Origin: Sphingomonas cannabina
GTDB taxonomy: Bacteria > Pseudomonadota > Alphaproteobacteria > Sphingomonadales > Sphingomonadaceae
DNA length: 64,000 nucleotides
Direction of reading: 5' to 3'
Assembly (NCBI RefSeq): GCF_021391395.1
Contig: NZ_CP090059.1
Span: 186,001 to 250,000, forward strand
This document shows, one piece after another, positions 26,288 through 34,875 of the stretch. The notes beneath the pieces were generated by a model that ran no database searches, was not told the DNA's origin, and was given only the letters and a program-made list of their open reading frames with translations. The translations under genes and the position numbers were made by a program. Numbering within the stretch: the first letter of the stretch is position 1; each line of letters begins with the position of its first letter.

Positions 26288-26320
26288 AAAGGCCGGAACC
26301 GCTCGCGCGGTCCCGGCCCG
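26288..26320 (-). terminator. Probable terminator after the ParB-like gene
   Basis: On the minus strand just after the stop of the ParB-like gene, a stem GGCCGG-ACCG / CGGT-CCGGCC (26291-26318) is followed by TTTCCC. A further perfect inverted repeat, GCGGCCGCGC (26234-26243) with GCGCGGCCGC (26254-26263), lies downstream. Confidence 0.55.
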
Positions 26321-26324
26321 TCAC

Positions 26325-28454
26325 CTATTCGGCCGCAACCGCATAATGCGGCTGACCCTCGTCCTCCGGTTCCGGCGCGATGGCGTCCGCCTCGATCCCG
26401 GTCGGCTGCGCCACGGCGTCCGCGCCGTCCTGCGCTTCGGTGTCGGGGGCCTCCGCTTCGGACGGCTGCGCGTCCGCTGCGAAATCCTCCGCCTCCACCG
26501 CCTCGGGTTCACCCTCCGGCGCGCGCAACAGGACGGGAAGCCAGCCCGTCCCGGCGACAAGCTGCTCCGCCGCGTCGGCCATGTCCGCCTTCTTCATCGG
26601 CAGGATGCGCTCGGCTGCCTCGACCGAAACGGCCTCGCTGACGGCCTGCCCGATATGGGCCTTGGTGACGCGCCCGAAATAGCTGCGGGCGGTCGCGGTC
26701 CACGTCGCGGTCATGTCGAGGTCAACGGCCTTGGCCAGTCCGTCCGCCGCCTCGATGCGGGCGGTGGAACGCTCCCAAGGCACCTTCACCGCATTGACGG
26801 TGAGCGACACGCAATGCGCCAGAAGCTCGGTGCGGCTGTCGCCGTCCAGCGCCGCGAGAAACGGCCACAGGTCCGCCGTATCGTCGGGAAGCTGCGCGCC
26901 CCATTGATCGTGCCGCGCCGCGAGCGCTTCGCCCGCGCCGCTGTCCGCGATGCCCTCGGCATGGCTGGCGATGTCTTCGCTCTTGGCGGTGATGGCGAGG
27001 CAGGACTTGCCGAACCCATGATAGAACAGGTCCAGCACCAGCGCGTGGGTGAGGGCCACCATCGCCATGTCGGGCTGCGCGCCCAACGCGAGACGGAGGC
27101 CGAGCGTCCGGTGGGCCGTGAGGTCACGAACGAGGCTGTCCGAAATGGGCTTGCCCGCGTCGGCCTCGTCCACCTCTTCTTCCTCGTCGGCGTCCTCGTC
27201 GTCCTCCACGGCTTCGCCGTCCTCCGCGATGTCATCGCCCTCGTCCTCGGTGGCAACCTCGGGCTGCGGCTCGTCCTCGGCGCGGACATAGCCGCGCTCG
27301 ATCTTCACCTCGCCATTGGAGCCGAGGGAGACGAACACGCCGCCACGCTCGATGATGGCGGGATCGTAGGCCGAGCGCTTGGCGCTGATCGCGTCGATCT
27401 CGTTGCTCAACGCCTGCGCCTTCACCGCCACGTCCTCGGGCATGTCCTCGTAGGAGTCATAGCCTTCGATCAGGGCGTCGTGTGCCGCCGCCGCCTCGGA
27501 CAGCCGCGCCTCGTCCTCGTCGGACAGGCCAACAGGTTGCGGATAGTAGCGCCGCATCCCATGACCGTGCGGATAGTCGATACTCGCCTCGGCCCATTTC
27601 CAGCCCTCGGCCAATATCTCCCCGGCGATCTCGCGCAACCGCTCCACGGCAAGCGTGTCGAGCAAGCCCGCATACTCGAAGAAACCGCCGTCATCCTCGG
27701 TGAACAGGTCGCGAATGACATTGCCCCCGGCCTCGGCGTAGGCATCGGCGCCGATGAACACGGCCCGCCGGTCGCTCGCGGGCACGTTGCTCGCGGTGAG
27801 GTCGCGCCGGATGATCCACGGCTCCTTGTTCCACGACAGGTTATCGAAAACCTGCTCCTGACGGGCATGGTCGTCGGTGATGACGAACGCCGCCAACTGG
27901 TCGAGCGTCAACCCGTCCTGCCGATAGACGTCCATCAGCTTCGGGCTGACCGCGCCGAGCCGCAGCCGCCGCTTGACGATCTCGGGCGACACGCCGAACC
28001 GCGCGCCGATTTCCTCCGCGCCCCATCCCTTGTCGCGGGAAAGCTCGTGGAAGCGCTCGAACTGATCGGCCGGATGAAGCTGCTCCCGATTGTAGTTCTC
28101 ATCCAAGCTCACCTCGGCCGGATCGTTCTCGGTGTCGAGCCAGCAGCGGACAAGGTGGTTCTTCCTGATCTCCTTGCGCTTGGCGCGCAGCAGATAGGCG
28201 AGCCTGCGCCCTTCGCCAGCGGTGACGAGATAGCAGCCGGTCGGCTTGCCGTTCTTCACCTCCGGCTCGACGACGAGGTTCTGATAAAGCCCCTTGGCCG
28301 CGACGGACGCGGCGAGCGCTGCAATGAACTCGTCGGTATGCGGCACCTTGCGGACGTTCTTCGGGGACTTCTTGAGCTTGTTCAGGGGGACGAACACGGT
28401 CTGACCGTCTTGCGCGCTCTGCTCGGTCGCCACGGTTTCGATGGTATTGGTCAT
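26325..28454 (-). CDS. ParB/Spo0J-like protein (long form)
   Basis: This protein of 709 residues has an N-terminal ParB nuclease-like/CTPase domain (VFVPLNKLKKSPKNVRKVPH, then a basic GEGRRLAYLLRAKRKEI block) and a helix-turn-helix core (IGARFGVSPEIVKRRLRLG). The C-terminal half is long, with an acidic stretch (DDEDADEEEEVDEADAG). Long ParB-like proteins of this kind are frequent on sphingomonad and rhizobial elements and need not be segregation proteins. Start 28454 follows an AAGGAG ribosome site. Leader copy 2 lies directly upstream, and no parA partner is present. Confidence 0.87.
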   Translation of the reverse strand: MTNTIETVATEQSAQDGQTVFVPLNKLKKSPKNVRKVPHTDEFIAALAASVAAKGLYQNLVVEPEVKNGKPTGCYLVTAGEGRRLAYLLRAKRKEIRKNHLVRCWLDTENDPAEVSLDENYNREQLHPADQFERFHELSRDKGWGAEEIGARFGVSPEIVKRRLRLGAVSPKLMDVYRQDGLTLDQLAAFVITDDHARQEQVFDNLSWNKEPWIIRRDLTASNVPASDRRAVFIGADAYAEAGGNVIRDLFTEDDGGFFEYAGLLDTLAVERLREIAGEILAEGWKWAEASIDYPHGHGMRRYYPQPVGLSDEDEARLSEAAAAHDALIEGYDSYEDMPEDVAVKAQALSNEIDAISAKRSAYDPAIIERGGVFVSLGSNGEVKIERGYVRAEDEPQPEVATEDEGDDIAEDGEAVEDDEDADEEEEVDEADAGKPISDSLVRDLTAHRTLGLRLALGAQPDMAMVALTHALVLDLFYHGFGKSCLAITAKSEDIASHAEGIADSGAGEALAARHDQWGAQLPDDTADLWPFLAALDGDSRTELLAHCVSLTVNAVKVPWERSTARIEAADGLAKAVDLDMTATWTATARSYFGRVTKAHIGQAVSEAVSVEAAERILPMKKADMADAAEQLVAGTGWLPVLLRAPEGEPEAVEAEDFAADAQPSEAEAPDTEAQDGADAVAQPTGIEADAIAPEPEDEGQPHYAVAAE

Positions 28455-28467
28455 TTCCTTACTCCTT

Positions 28468-28633
28468 GGGCTTAGGTTTCCGCGCAGCGGAAGCGCCGCG
28501 CTGAAACCCTGCCCGTCGGCGAGACCGGGGGTGCAAACGGAGGGACGGCTTCGCGGGGAACCGGCTGCACGGAGCGAAGCGGAGGAAGCTGGGCGGAAGA
28601 CGTTCCGAAGTGCGCCAGGGGCGGAGTCCCAAG
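28468..28633 (-). repeat. Duplicated leader, copy 2 (upstream of ParB-like gene)
   Basis: This ~166-nt block, 14 bases upstream of the ParB-like start, is the counterpart of 24479-24648. The hairpin arms GGTTTC / GAAACC and inner GCGC pairs are kept, with one extra base in the loop. The two copies diverge beyond their ends, so the conserved part is a discrete unit. Confidence 0.65.
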
Positions 28634-29202
28634 CTCCGCGCCGCTCGCGGCGCCACAAACGACGCACCCTTGCGGCGGACGGCCGGCGCGGCGGCGTGCG
28701 CGCGGGCCTGGGGGCCAGCCGTCGCCGCGCCCTCCGGCCAGAGCAAGTGTGCAAACGCGGGCAGATAAAAACGCGCGACCCCTGCGCGGCTTCAGCCGCC
28801 AGTGTGCGCTCCCTAGATCCCCGCGTGCTATCTGGGGCGTTGCGGGGTGTCCCCGCTCGAAGGGGTCCGGCGAGACCTGTCAGGGACTCGACGGTAGGGG
28901 AAGGCTTTCCCCCTCAAACCGTTTGGGATGAAGACGGAAACAGCACGATCCGCACGCTGGAAGCGCGTTGCGAAGGCTTCAGGCTGTGGCTAGAAATAAA
29001 GTGCCCCGGCGGTATGCAAAGCAGGGACCACCGGGGGATACGGGCTCCATGTAGTCGATCCTGGCGGAAAAATCGAGGAGCACGCGGCCCGCGTCATGGG
29101 ATTGCAGCCGATTGGCCGCGACGGACCCCGTCAAGCGACGCCATACCTATTCTTGCCGTTGCATCGGTGCTTCCGGGAGAAAGATTGCAGCGCTAGGCAT
29201 AT
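28634..29202. other. Unassigned interval before the NTase gene
   Basis: About 570 bases with no gene I can support. Part of it (about 28840-29000) is rich in short G and C runs, and the base composition becomes more A/T-rich towards 29100. The interval probably contains the promoter for the NTase operon, but no convincing -35/-10 pair was found. Confidence 0.4.
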
Positions 29203-29961
29203 GTGATGAGCAGCGCCTACTTAAACGCGATTCTGGCTAGGGAGGCCGTTGATACCAGCGCGTTCTCACCTGTTCGGCAGGTCCAGACAATAATCGCGCC
29301 TGTGCTTCAGCAATGGGCAAACCGTTTCTTACTGTCGATTTCTCCGAGCGGCTCGTTTGCCAAAGGCACGGCCAACCGAAGCGGCACTGACATCGACCTT
29401 TTCATTTCGCTGCACGAAGACACGCCCGAGACTTTGAAGGATATTTACGGCTCGCTCTTCAACGCCATTGCAGGCGCCGGCTATGTGCCAAAGCGGCAGA
29501 ATGCGTCGATCAACGCGACGATCGGCGGCTTCGATGTCGATCTCGTCCCCGGCAAGCGGCAGTCCGCCTGGACGACGGATCACAGCCTCTACCGGCGCAC
29601 GGCCGATACCTGGACGAAGACAAATGTGACGACACATATCAACACCGTCGTCATGGCGGGCCATCAGCGCGAGTCGCGGCTCCTGAAACTGTGGCGCAAC
29701 CAGAAGCGGCTCGAATTCCCATCTTTCTATCTTGAGCTGACCGTGATCGCAGCCTTGAGCGGGAGGACATCGCCTGACTTGGCGGAGAATGTCGTGACGG
29801 TGCTGGAGTATCTCAGGGACAAGTTCACTGCAGCACGGGTGATCGATCCCGCCAATGGAAACAATGTCATATCGGATGATCTCACCGGCACGGAGAAGCA
29901 AGCGGTGCGGCGGTTGGCGGAAGCTGCGCTGGGCGGCAATTGGAGCGGCTTCGTGCAATGA
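29203..29961 (+). CDS. CD-NTase-like nucleotidyltransferase
   Basis: This protein of about 252 residues has a polymerase-beta-type nucleotidyltransferase core. The motif GSFAKGTANRSGTDIDLF places the metal-binding aspartates at 63 and 65, with the third carboxylate at 111/113 in GGFDVDLVPG. The following helical region (HQRESRLLKLWRNQK, then FYLELTVIAAL) resembles the OAS/CD-NTase layout. Such enzymes in CBASS make cyclic or linear oligonucleotide signals on phage infection. The GTG start at 29203 is followed at once by ATG 29206. Its stop overlaps the DUF6602 start (ATGA), so the two are coupled. Confidence 0.8.
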   Translation: MMSSAYLNAILAREAVDTSAFSPVRQVQTIIAPVLQQWANRFLLSISPSGSFAKGTANRSGTDIDLFISLHEDTPETLKDIYGSLFNAIAGAGYVPKRQNASINATIGGFDVDLVPGKRQSAWTTDHSLYRRTADTWTKTNVTTHINTVVMAGHQRESRLLKLWRNQKRLEFPSFYLELTVIAALSGRTSPDLAENVVTVLEYLRDKFTAARVIDPANGNNVISDDLTGTEKQAVRRLAEAALGGNWSGFVQ

Positions 29962-30677
29962 CCGAATGGTCCCTCAAAACTTTGCTGCAAAGCCTGCACG
30001 ACGAGATCGAAGCGAAGCTGGGCATCGCGCGCGGCAGCTTCGGTCACGGCGGAACGAAGGGTGACGCCAGCGAAGCTGTGTGGCTGGAGCTATTGCAGGG
30101 CTATTTGCCCGAACGGTATCGCGCTGCCGGCGCACATGTGGTCGACAGCAAGGGCGCCTTCAGCCACCAGATCGATATCGTCATCTTCGATCGCCAATAT
30201 TCGCCCTTTATCTTCAATTTCAAAGATCAGTTCATCGTACCGGCAGAGAGCGTCTATGCTGTGTTCGAGACCAAGCAGGCGATCAATGCGCAGCATGTCG
30301 CCTATGCGGCGGACAAGGTGGCCAGCGTTCGCGCACTCCATCGGACGAGCCTGCCGATACCGCACGCGGGCGGCATCTACGATCCGCGACCATTGCCGGC
30401 CATTATCGGCGGACTGCTCACGTTCGAGAGCGAATGGAATCCACCGCTCGGCCAGCCGCTGACCGATGCGCTCGCAGCGCTCGATGGGCAGCACCGCCTC
30501 GATATCGGATGCGTCGCAGCGCACGGAGTGTTCGGCTGCGACACGGACGGTTGCTCGCAGGCGCAGGTCGGCGTGCGAGCGGCGACGCGGTTCCTGCTCG
30601 ACCTCATCTCCCGCCTTCAGGCGAGCGCGACCGTCCCGATGATCGACGTGGGCGCTTATGCCGCTTGGCTCGACTGA
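29958..30677 (+). CDS. DUF6602 protein with PD-(D/E)XK-like motif
   Basis: This protein of 239 residues matches the DUF6602 pattern. Residues consistent with a PD-(D/E)XK nuclease fold are visible: Glu39 in the first helix (GDASEAVWLELL), Asp73 in HQIDIVIFD and Glu104-x-Lys106 in YAVFETK. This would make it a candidate nucleic-acid-cleaving effector of the upstream nucleotidyltransferase. The nuclease reading is an inference from the motif spacing. It is convergent with the peptidase gene, three bases away. Confidence 0.72.
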   Translation: MTEWSLKTLLQSLHDEIEAKLGIARGSFGHGGTKGDASEAVWLELLQGYLPERYRAAGAHVVDSKGAFSHQIDIVIFDRQYSPFIFNFKDQFIVPAESVYAVFETKQAINAQHVAYAADKVASVRALHRTSLPIPHAGGIYDPRPLPAIIGGLLTFESEWNPPLGQPLTDALAALDGQHRLDIGCVAAHGVFGCDTDGCSQAQVGVRAATRFLLDLISRLQASATVPMIDVGAYAAWLD

Positions 30678-30680
30678 CCG

Positions 30681-33143
30681 CTAAGCCGCCGGGATCGGGA
30701 CCGCGATCTGATTGGCGATGGCGGTATAGAGGTCGATGTCGGCCTCGGGCGCGCGGATCGACACACACAATGCGTAGCGGGCGGAACGATCCCAGCGCTG
30801 GAGCGAAGGCTTCTCCTTCCACCATCCGCTGACGGGGAAGACTCCGATCGCGTCGCGCTCGGCGAGGGCGGCCGCGCTGCCACGCCAAATGTCGCTATGG
30901 ATCGAACCGCGGTCACGGATCGTACCCAGAACCCAGGAGTCACCGCCCGCGGCAGCGCCGACAGCGCCAGCCTCTTCGTCCTGAGCCGCCTTGTTGATCC
31001 GCTGCCGGAACGCTTCCAAGCCTTCGAGCGACCGCTTCACCGCAAAGCGGAGATTGTGCGAAGCGTAGCGGTGGCGCCGCGTCCAGCCCCGTTCACCGGG
31101 ATTGGGCTCAACGAAATAGGACAGGGTGATCCGCAGCTCCACATCGAGATCGCCAAGCGCAGCCAGTTCGGCGCGCGGCCAGGGCAGTCGATGCAGATTC
31201 ATATCGCGTGTTTTGATCGTCGAGCCGTCCTTGCGGAATGGCAACAGGGCGTCCTCGACCATCAAAGTCGCGTCGTTGGACGCGCTCATCAGCGCCCGGC
31301 CAAGGTCAGGCACGCCCCAGCCGTAGCGGCGTAGCATGGCCAGCTTCTGAGCTTGCGAGCCGGCCGCGTCGAAGCGCTGGCGCATCGCCGGCGTCCATTC
31401 GGCGGAATGGACAATGAGCGCGCGCACCGTTTCCGGCCAGAGTGTCGGACGGGCTGCGATAACGCCGGCGGCGAGGTTCGCGCCGAGCGCGGCAGCGCCG
31501 CTAGTGTCGCCGAACGCTTCGAACAGGCGCATGTTGGGACGATAGTGGGTCGTGAGGAGTTGGAGGTCGTCGATCGCCGAGGCCGGGTTGGCACCGTCAT
31601 GCGCGAAGTTGCCGCCTTCGAACACGACATCCGGACGGATCGGCCATTGCCGATCCCAGATGGCCGACGTTCGGCTTGCCGGCGAGAGGTCGCCGGCCGG
31701 GGCGACGGGCGTCCATCCGTCATAGTCGGGATGGGTGATCGTGATCTTGTCGGTGCTGGCCCCGACGACGAGCGGATTCCAAGCCTGCGCCGGGCTTTCG
31801 ACCTCTTCGAGGTCGTTGCGGTCAGGATAGTCGGCCGGATTGATGTCGCCGCGAAGATTGCCCGCCGCTAGGACCATCAGGCGTCGCCTGTCACCGCCGC
31901 CATAGCAGAGCTGATCCATTGACGAGGACCAGGAGGACGGCCGGCCCCGGCGCAAGCCGACGTCGCTGGTCACGGCCATGCAGAACACGCGCCGGCGACG
32001 GGGAGCATGGTCTTCGGCACGAGCGATACCGGTGGCCGTGATCGCTCCGTAAAGTCGCGGCTCGTTCTGCCCGGTTGGCGGCAGGATCTTCACCGTTTCG
32101 AGGCGATGACCAAGTGCGACCGGCTCGCCGTGGGAAAGCGCCGCTTCGAGATCGCCATAAAGCGCGACGCCAGCCATCGACGTGCCGTGACCATTCCAGA
32201 AGGCGCTGTCGCCGACGCCCCAGTCACCGTCGTAGCTATGCTGATCGGCAGGATCGAGGCCCGGCGCGAGCAGGGGGTGGGCCTGGGTCGCTCCGCTGTC
32301 CAGTATGCAGACTGCCGGTGCCAAGGGGGGCGGCGGTGCGATCCGATCAGCCAAGTCGTTCGCCCAAGCGGCCTGATCGACCGTGCGCATTTCGAGAAAG
32401 AGGGATGGAGTGTCCTTGGCGAGACGCAGTTCAGCCACGGCGTCGGAATTGCGTATCAGCCGATCCATCGTCGCTTCATCGGCGAGCGCCAACGCGACAT
32501 CGCGCTCGGGAAAGCTGATGACGTGCTCCTTGATCGCGACATCGAGCTTGGCGGCGACAGACTGGAAGATCGCGAGACCGCCATCCCGAAGCCAGACTTC
32601 CCACCACACCTGACGGCCGTCGGCGGGAAAGTGCTGCGCTTCATCGGTAAATAGCGAGCGTGCGACCGCGACCCTGATGTCGTCGATCCGAGCGATCAGG
32701 GCCTCGTTCTTGGGCTTGCCGGTGCGCGTCTCCTCATCGCGATAGGCTTCGATCTTCTTGACGAAGAAATCGGCAGCAGCTTCCGGAACGAATACAGTGG
32801 CCGAGACCATCTCGTCGCCCTCCGCCGTAGGTCGAACCGCTACCAGCTCGATAGCCTTGGGCTTATTCTCCAAGGCTTCGACTGCGGCGCGCTCGGCTAC
32901 GGGGATATCGAACTCCAGATAGAAGCCTGGCTTGCCCTCGGCGACGCCGTCTTCCCGCTCTGCGAGCCGTTGGCGGCCGGCGGCGAGCGCCGTTCCGATT
33001 GCCTGTTCCAACCGTGCAGCGTGCGCGGCACGCGCCCGCGCCGGAGGGAGGCCGCTGATGACCAGGCGGGGTGACGTGTACGCCTCGCTTTGGCCGCCGC
33101 CTTCGACGTGGAAATGGGGGCGGTCGCGGGGAGGTACAGCCAT
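30681..33143 (-). CDS. iteS: Subtilisin-like (S8) peptidase, IteS-type
   Basis: This protein of 820 residues carries a complete S8 catalytic triad: Asp282 in CILDSGA, His319 in NGHGTSMAG and Ser548 in GDTSGAAALGA. About 260 residues precede the catalytic domain, with no Sec signal peptide, so it probably works in the cytoplasm. Pairing with an adjacent AAA ATPase gene 13 bases upstream matches the anti-phage peptidase/ATPase pair that I recall as IteS/IteA. That name rests on memory of the pair arrangement, so confidence in the label is moderate. Confidence 0.78.
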   Translation of the reverse strand: MAVPPRDRPHFHVEGGGQSEAYTSPRLVISGLPPARARAAHAARLEQAIGTALAAGRQRLAEREDGVAEGKPGFYLEFDIPVAERAAVEALENKPKAIELVAVRPTAEGDEMVSATVFVPEAAADFFVKKIEAYRDEETRTGKPKNEALIARIDDIRVAVARSLFTDEAQHFPADGRQVWWEVWLRDGGLAIFQSVAAKLDVAIKEHVISFPERDVALALADEATMDRLIRNSDAVAELRLAKDTPSLFLEMRTVDQAAWANDLADRIAPPPPLAPAVCILDSGATQAHPLLAPGLDPADQHSYDGDWGVGDSAFWNGHGTSMAGVALYGDLEAALSHGEPVALGHRLETVKILPPTGQNEPRLYGAITATGIARAEDHAPRRRRVFCMAVTSDVGLRRGRPSSWSSSMDQLCYGGGDRRRLMVLAAGNLRGDINPADYPDRNDLEEVESPAQAWNPLVVGASTDKITITHPDYDGWTPVAPAGDLSPASRTSAIWDRQWPIRPDVVFEGGNFAHDGANPASAIDDLQLLTTHYRPNMRLFEAFGDTSGAAALGANLAAGVIAARPTLWPETVRALIVHSAEWTPAMRQRFDAAGSQAQKLAMLRRYGWGVPDLGRALMSASNDATLMVEDALLPFRKDGSTIKTRDMNLHRLPWPRAELAALGDLDVELRITLSYFVEPNPGERGWTRRHRYASHNLRFAVKRSLEGLEAFRQRINKAAQDEEAGAVGAAAGGDSWVLGTIRDRGSIHSDIWRGSAAALAERDAIGVFPVSGWWKEKPSLQRWDRSARYALCVSIRAPEADIDLYTAIANQIAVPIPAA

Positions 33144-33156
33144 CGGGCCTCGTTGC

Positions 33157-34140
33157 TTAGAGGATGGCCGCGCGCCGCTCCGTCAGAGCGGTCAGCAGCG
33201 TCGCGGTCGTCACGCCATCGTGGCCATCCAGCACCGCGACTTTTGCCGCCTCGTCGGCAGCTCTGGCGACTTCGGCTTGGGAGAGATGGGCGGCGGATTC
33301 GAGAACAGGCGCCCATTCGATCGGCTTGAGATCGAAGGTCGCGAGCCGGGCTTCGAGGATGCCCTGCACAACCGAGGGATCAGGAAGATCGTAGCTGATG
33401 ACATCGTCGAACCGTCGATAGAGCGCCTTGTCGAGCAATTCGGGGTGATTGGTCGCGGCAACGATGAGGCTCGGGCCATCGTCATTTTCGAGAAACTGGA
33501 GGAAGGAATTGAGCACCCGGCGAATTTCCCCAACGTCGTTCGGCCCGGCCCGTTGCGCGCCGATCGCGTCGAACTCGTCGAAGAAGTATACACCGCGCTG
33601 CATGGCAACGGCGTCGAAGACAAGCCGAAGCCGTGTGGCGGTCTCGCCCATGAGCTTGCCGATCAATCCATCGTAAAGAACCGTGAAAAGGGGCAGCTTC
33701 AACTCACCGGCCAAGGCGGCGGCGGTCATTGTCTTGCCTGCGCCAGGAGGGCCGACAAGCAAGAGCTTGCGGCGCGGGGCGAGCCCCCGCGCGCGGAGCC
33801 GCTCCTGCTGGCGCTGTTCCCGAAGGACGCGCGCAAGCCGCTCATCAAGTTCGGGCTTGAGCACCATGCTGGACAGCCGGACATCGGAATAGCGGGCTTC
33901 CAGAAGCCCTGCGAGTTCGCCCTTCGGCTGCGCCAACGGCACGGGGCCGGCTCCGCGCCGCGCCACCGTCGCGCTTTTGCCCTTGGCGGCATCGACCAAC
34001 TCGCGCAGTTCCTGCGCGAGCTTCCCATGACCCTGCCTCGCCTCGTGCGCGGCTAGTTGCGTCGCCACGGAGAGGAAGCGGTCCTCATCCCCGTCTATAT
34101 GGCTTTGCAGCAGTGCAACGATGTGGCGCGCGGTTGTCAT
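33157..34140 (-). CDS. iteA: AAA+ ATPase paired with the S8 peptidase, IteA-type
   Basis: This protein of 327 residues has an N-terminal helical region (about 1-90) followed by a classic AAA+ module. Walker A is VGPPGAGKTMTAAALAGEL near residue 130, Walker B is GVYFFDEFDAIGAQR, sensor 1 is IVAATNHPELLD, and an arginine-finger region is YRRFDDVISYDLP. The gene is directly upstream of the S8 peptidase in one transcription unit. A plausible role is remodelling substrates or activating the peptidase on infection; this is inference. Confidence 0.8.
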   Translation of the reverse strand: MTTARHIVALLQSHIDGDEDRFLSVATQLAAHEARQGHGKLAQELRELVDAAKGKSATVARRGAGPVPLAQPKGELAGLLEARYSDVRLSSMVLKPELDERLARVLREQRQQERLRARGLAPRRKLLLVGPPGAGKTMTAAALAGELKLPLFTVLYDGLIGKLMGETATRLRLVFDAVAMQRGVYFFDEFDAIGAQRAGPNDVGEIRRVLNSFLQFLENDDGPSLIVAATNHPELLDKALYRRFDDVISYDLPDPSVVQGILEARLATFDLKPIEWAPVLESAAHLSQAEVARAADEAAKVAVLDGHDGVTTATLLTALTERRAAIL

Positions 34141-34538
34141 AGGTCAGTTCAATGTTCCGGCCTCGGGTTGGAGAACTTTTCGGGAATCTAGCGTCGGTGA
34201 TTCGCTGTGTAACGCGAATTCGTACAAGGGGTCGTTACTGCCCTCTCTGCCCTTCGCCAACACAGCATTTAGCCGGCGTCGATGGTCCGCTTGGCCGGCC
34301 GCAATCCGCGGGGTCTCGATTGCCGATGACCATGCGTTTCATCCAGCCCGGAATTAGGACGCCCCCATCGGATCATCACAGCCGCGAAAGGGCGTGGTGA
34401 GTTCGGTTCGACAAGTTTTCCGCGGAAATGCAGGGGCTTCGCGTCGCGCCGCCGCCAGCGTGGTGAGTTTTGGACTTCGAGAGGCGGCGCACCAAGGCTG
34501 CTGCGACAGTCTTAACTCACTGATTTCATTGGGAGTTT
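34141..34538. other. ICE right-end region with TGGTGAGTT repeats
   Basis: No gene is supported. The octamer-plus TGGTGAGTT occurs at 34395-34403 and 34460-34468 on the plus strand, with the inverted form AACTCA at 34514-34519, and again at 34695-34703 beyond the tRNA gene. Such clustered repeats beside a tRNA could be arm-type sites for a tyrosine integrase. Confidence 0.4.
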
Positions 34539-34615
34539 TGGCGCACCCAAGAGGATTCGAACCTCTGGCCTTCGCCTTCGGAGGGCGACGCTCTATCCAG
34601 CTGAGCTATGGGTGC
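34539..34615 (-). tRNA. tRNA-Arg (anticodon CCG)
   Basis: The minus strand folds into a complete cloverleaf: acceptor GCACCCA/TGGGTGC, D stem GCTC/GAGC, anticodon stem TCGCC/GGCGA with loop CTCCGAA (anticodon CCG, reading CGG), T stem AGAGG/CCTCT with TTCGAAT loop, discriminator G and an encoded CCA. It is fully intact. It marks the ICE-chromosome boundary together with the truncated copy at 34784-34824. Confidence 0.97.
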
Positions 34616-34783
34616 GTATGGCTTGGAGCCGTAAGATTTGCGCCGGGGTAGGTCAATCCGCGATCGAATCCGACAGTCCGAGCGCGGTGAGAATTTGGTG
34701 AGTTTTTTCGTCCGTCCTTTCTTCCGTCCTCCTAAACCCTCGTAAATACTGTATAAAATCGCTGCTCTCGCGTTGGACGCGAG

Positions 34784-34824
<41 letters not shown>

Positions 34825-34875
34825 CGGCGGAGGCTCACCTAGCAGGCGCCCGCGGGGTACGCCAGCCCCTCGCGT

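Noticed and set aside
26346..28475. 709-codon open frame on the plus strand opposite the ParB-like gene
   Set aside because: Low-complexity Arg/Leu/Gly-rich sequence with no motif; the minus-strand gene has clear ParB motifs.
28634..29202. Possible gene in the gap before the NTase
   Set aside because: Short plus-strand frames exist but none has a ribosome site or recognisable protein pattern.
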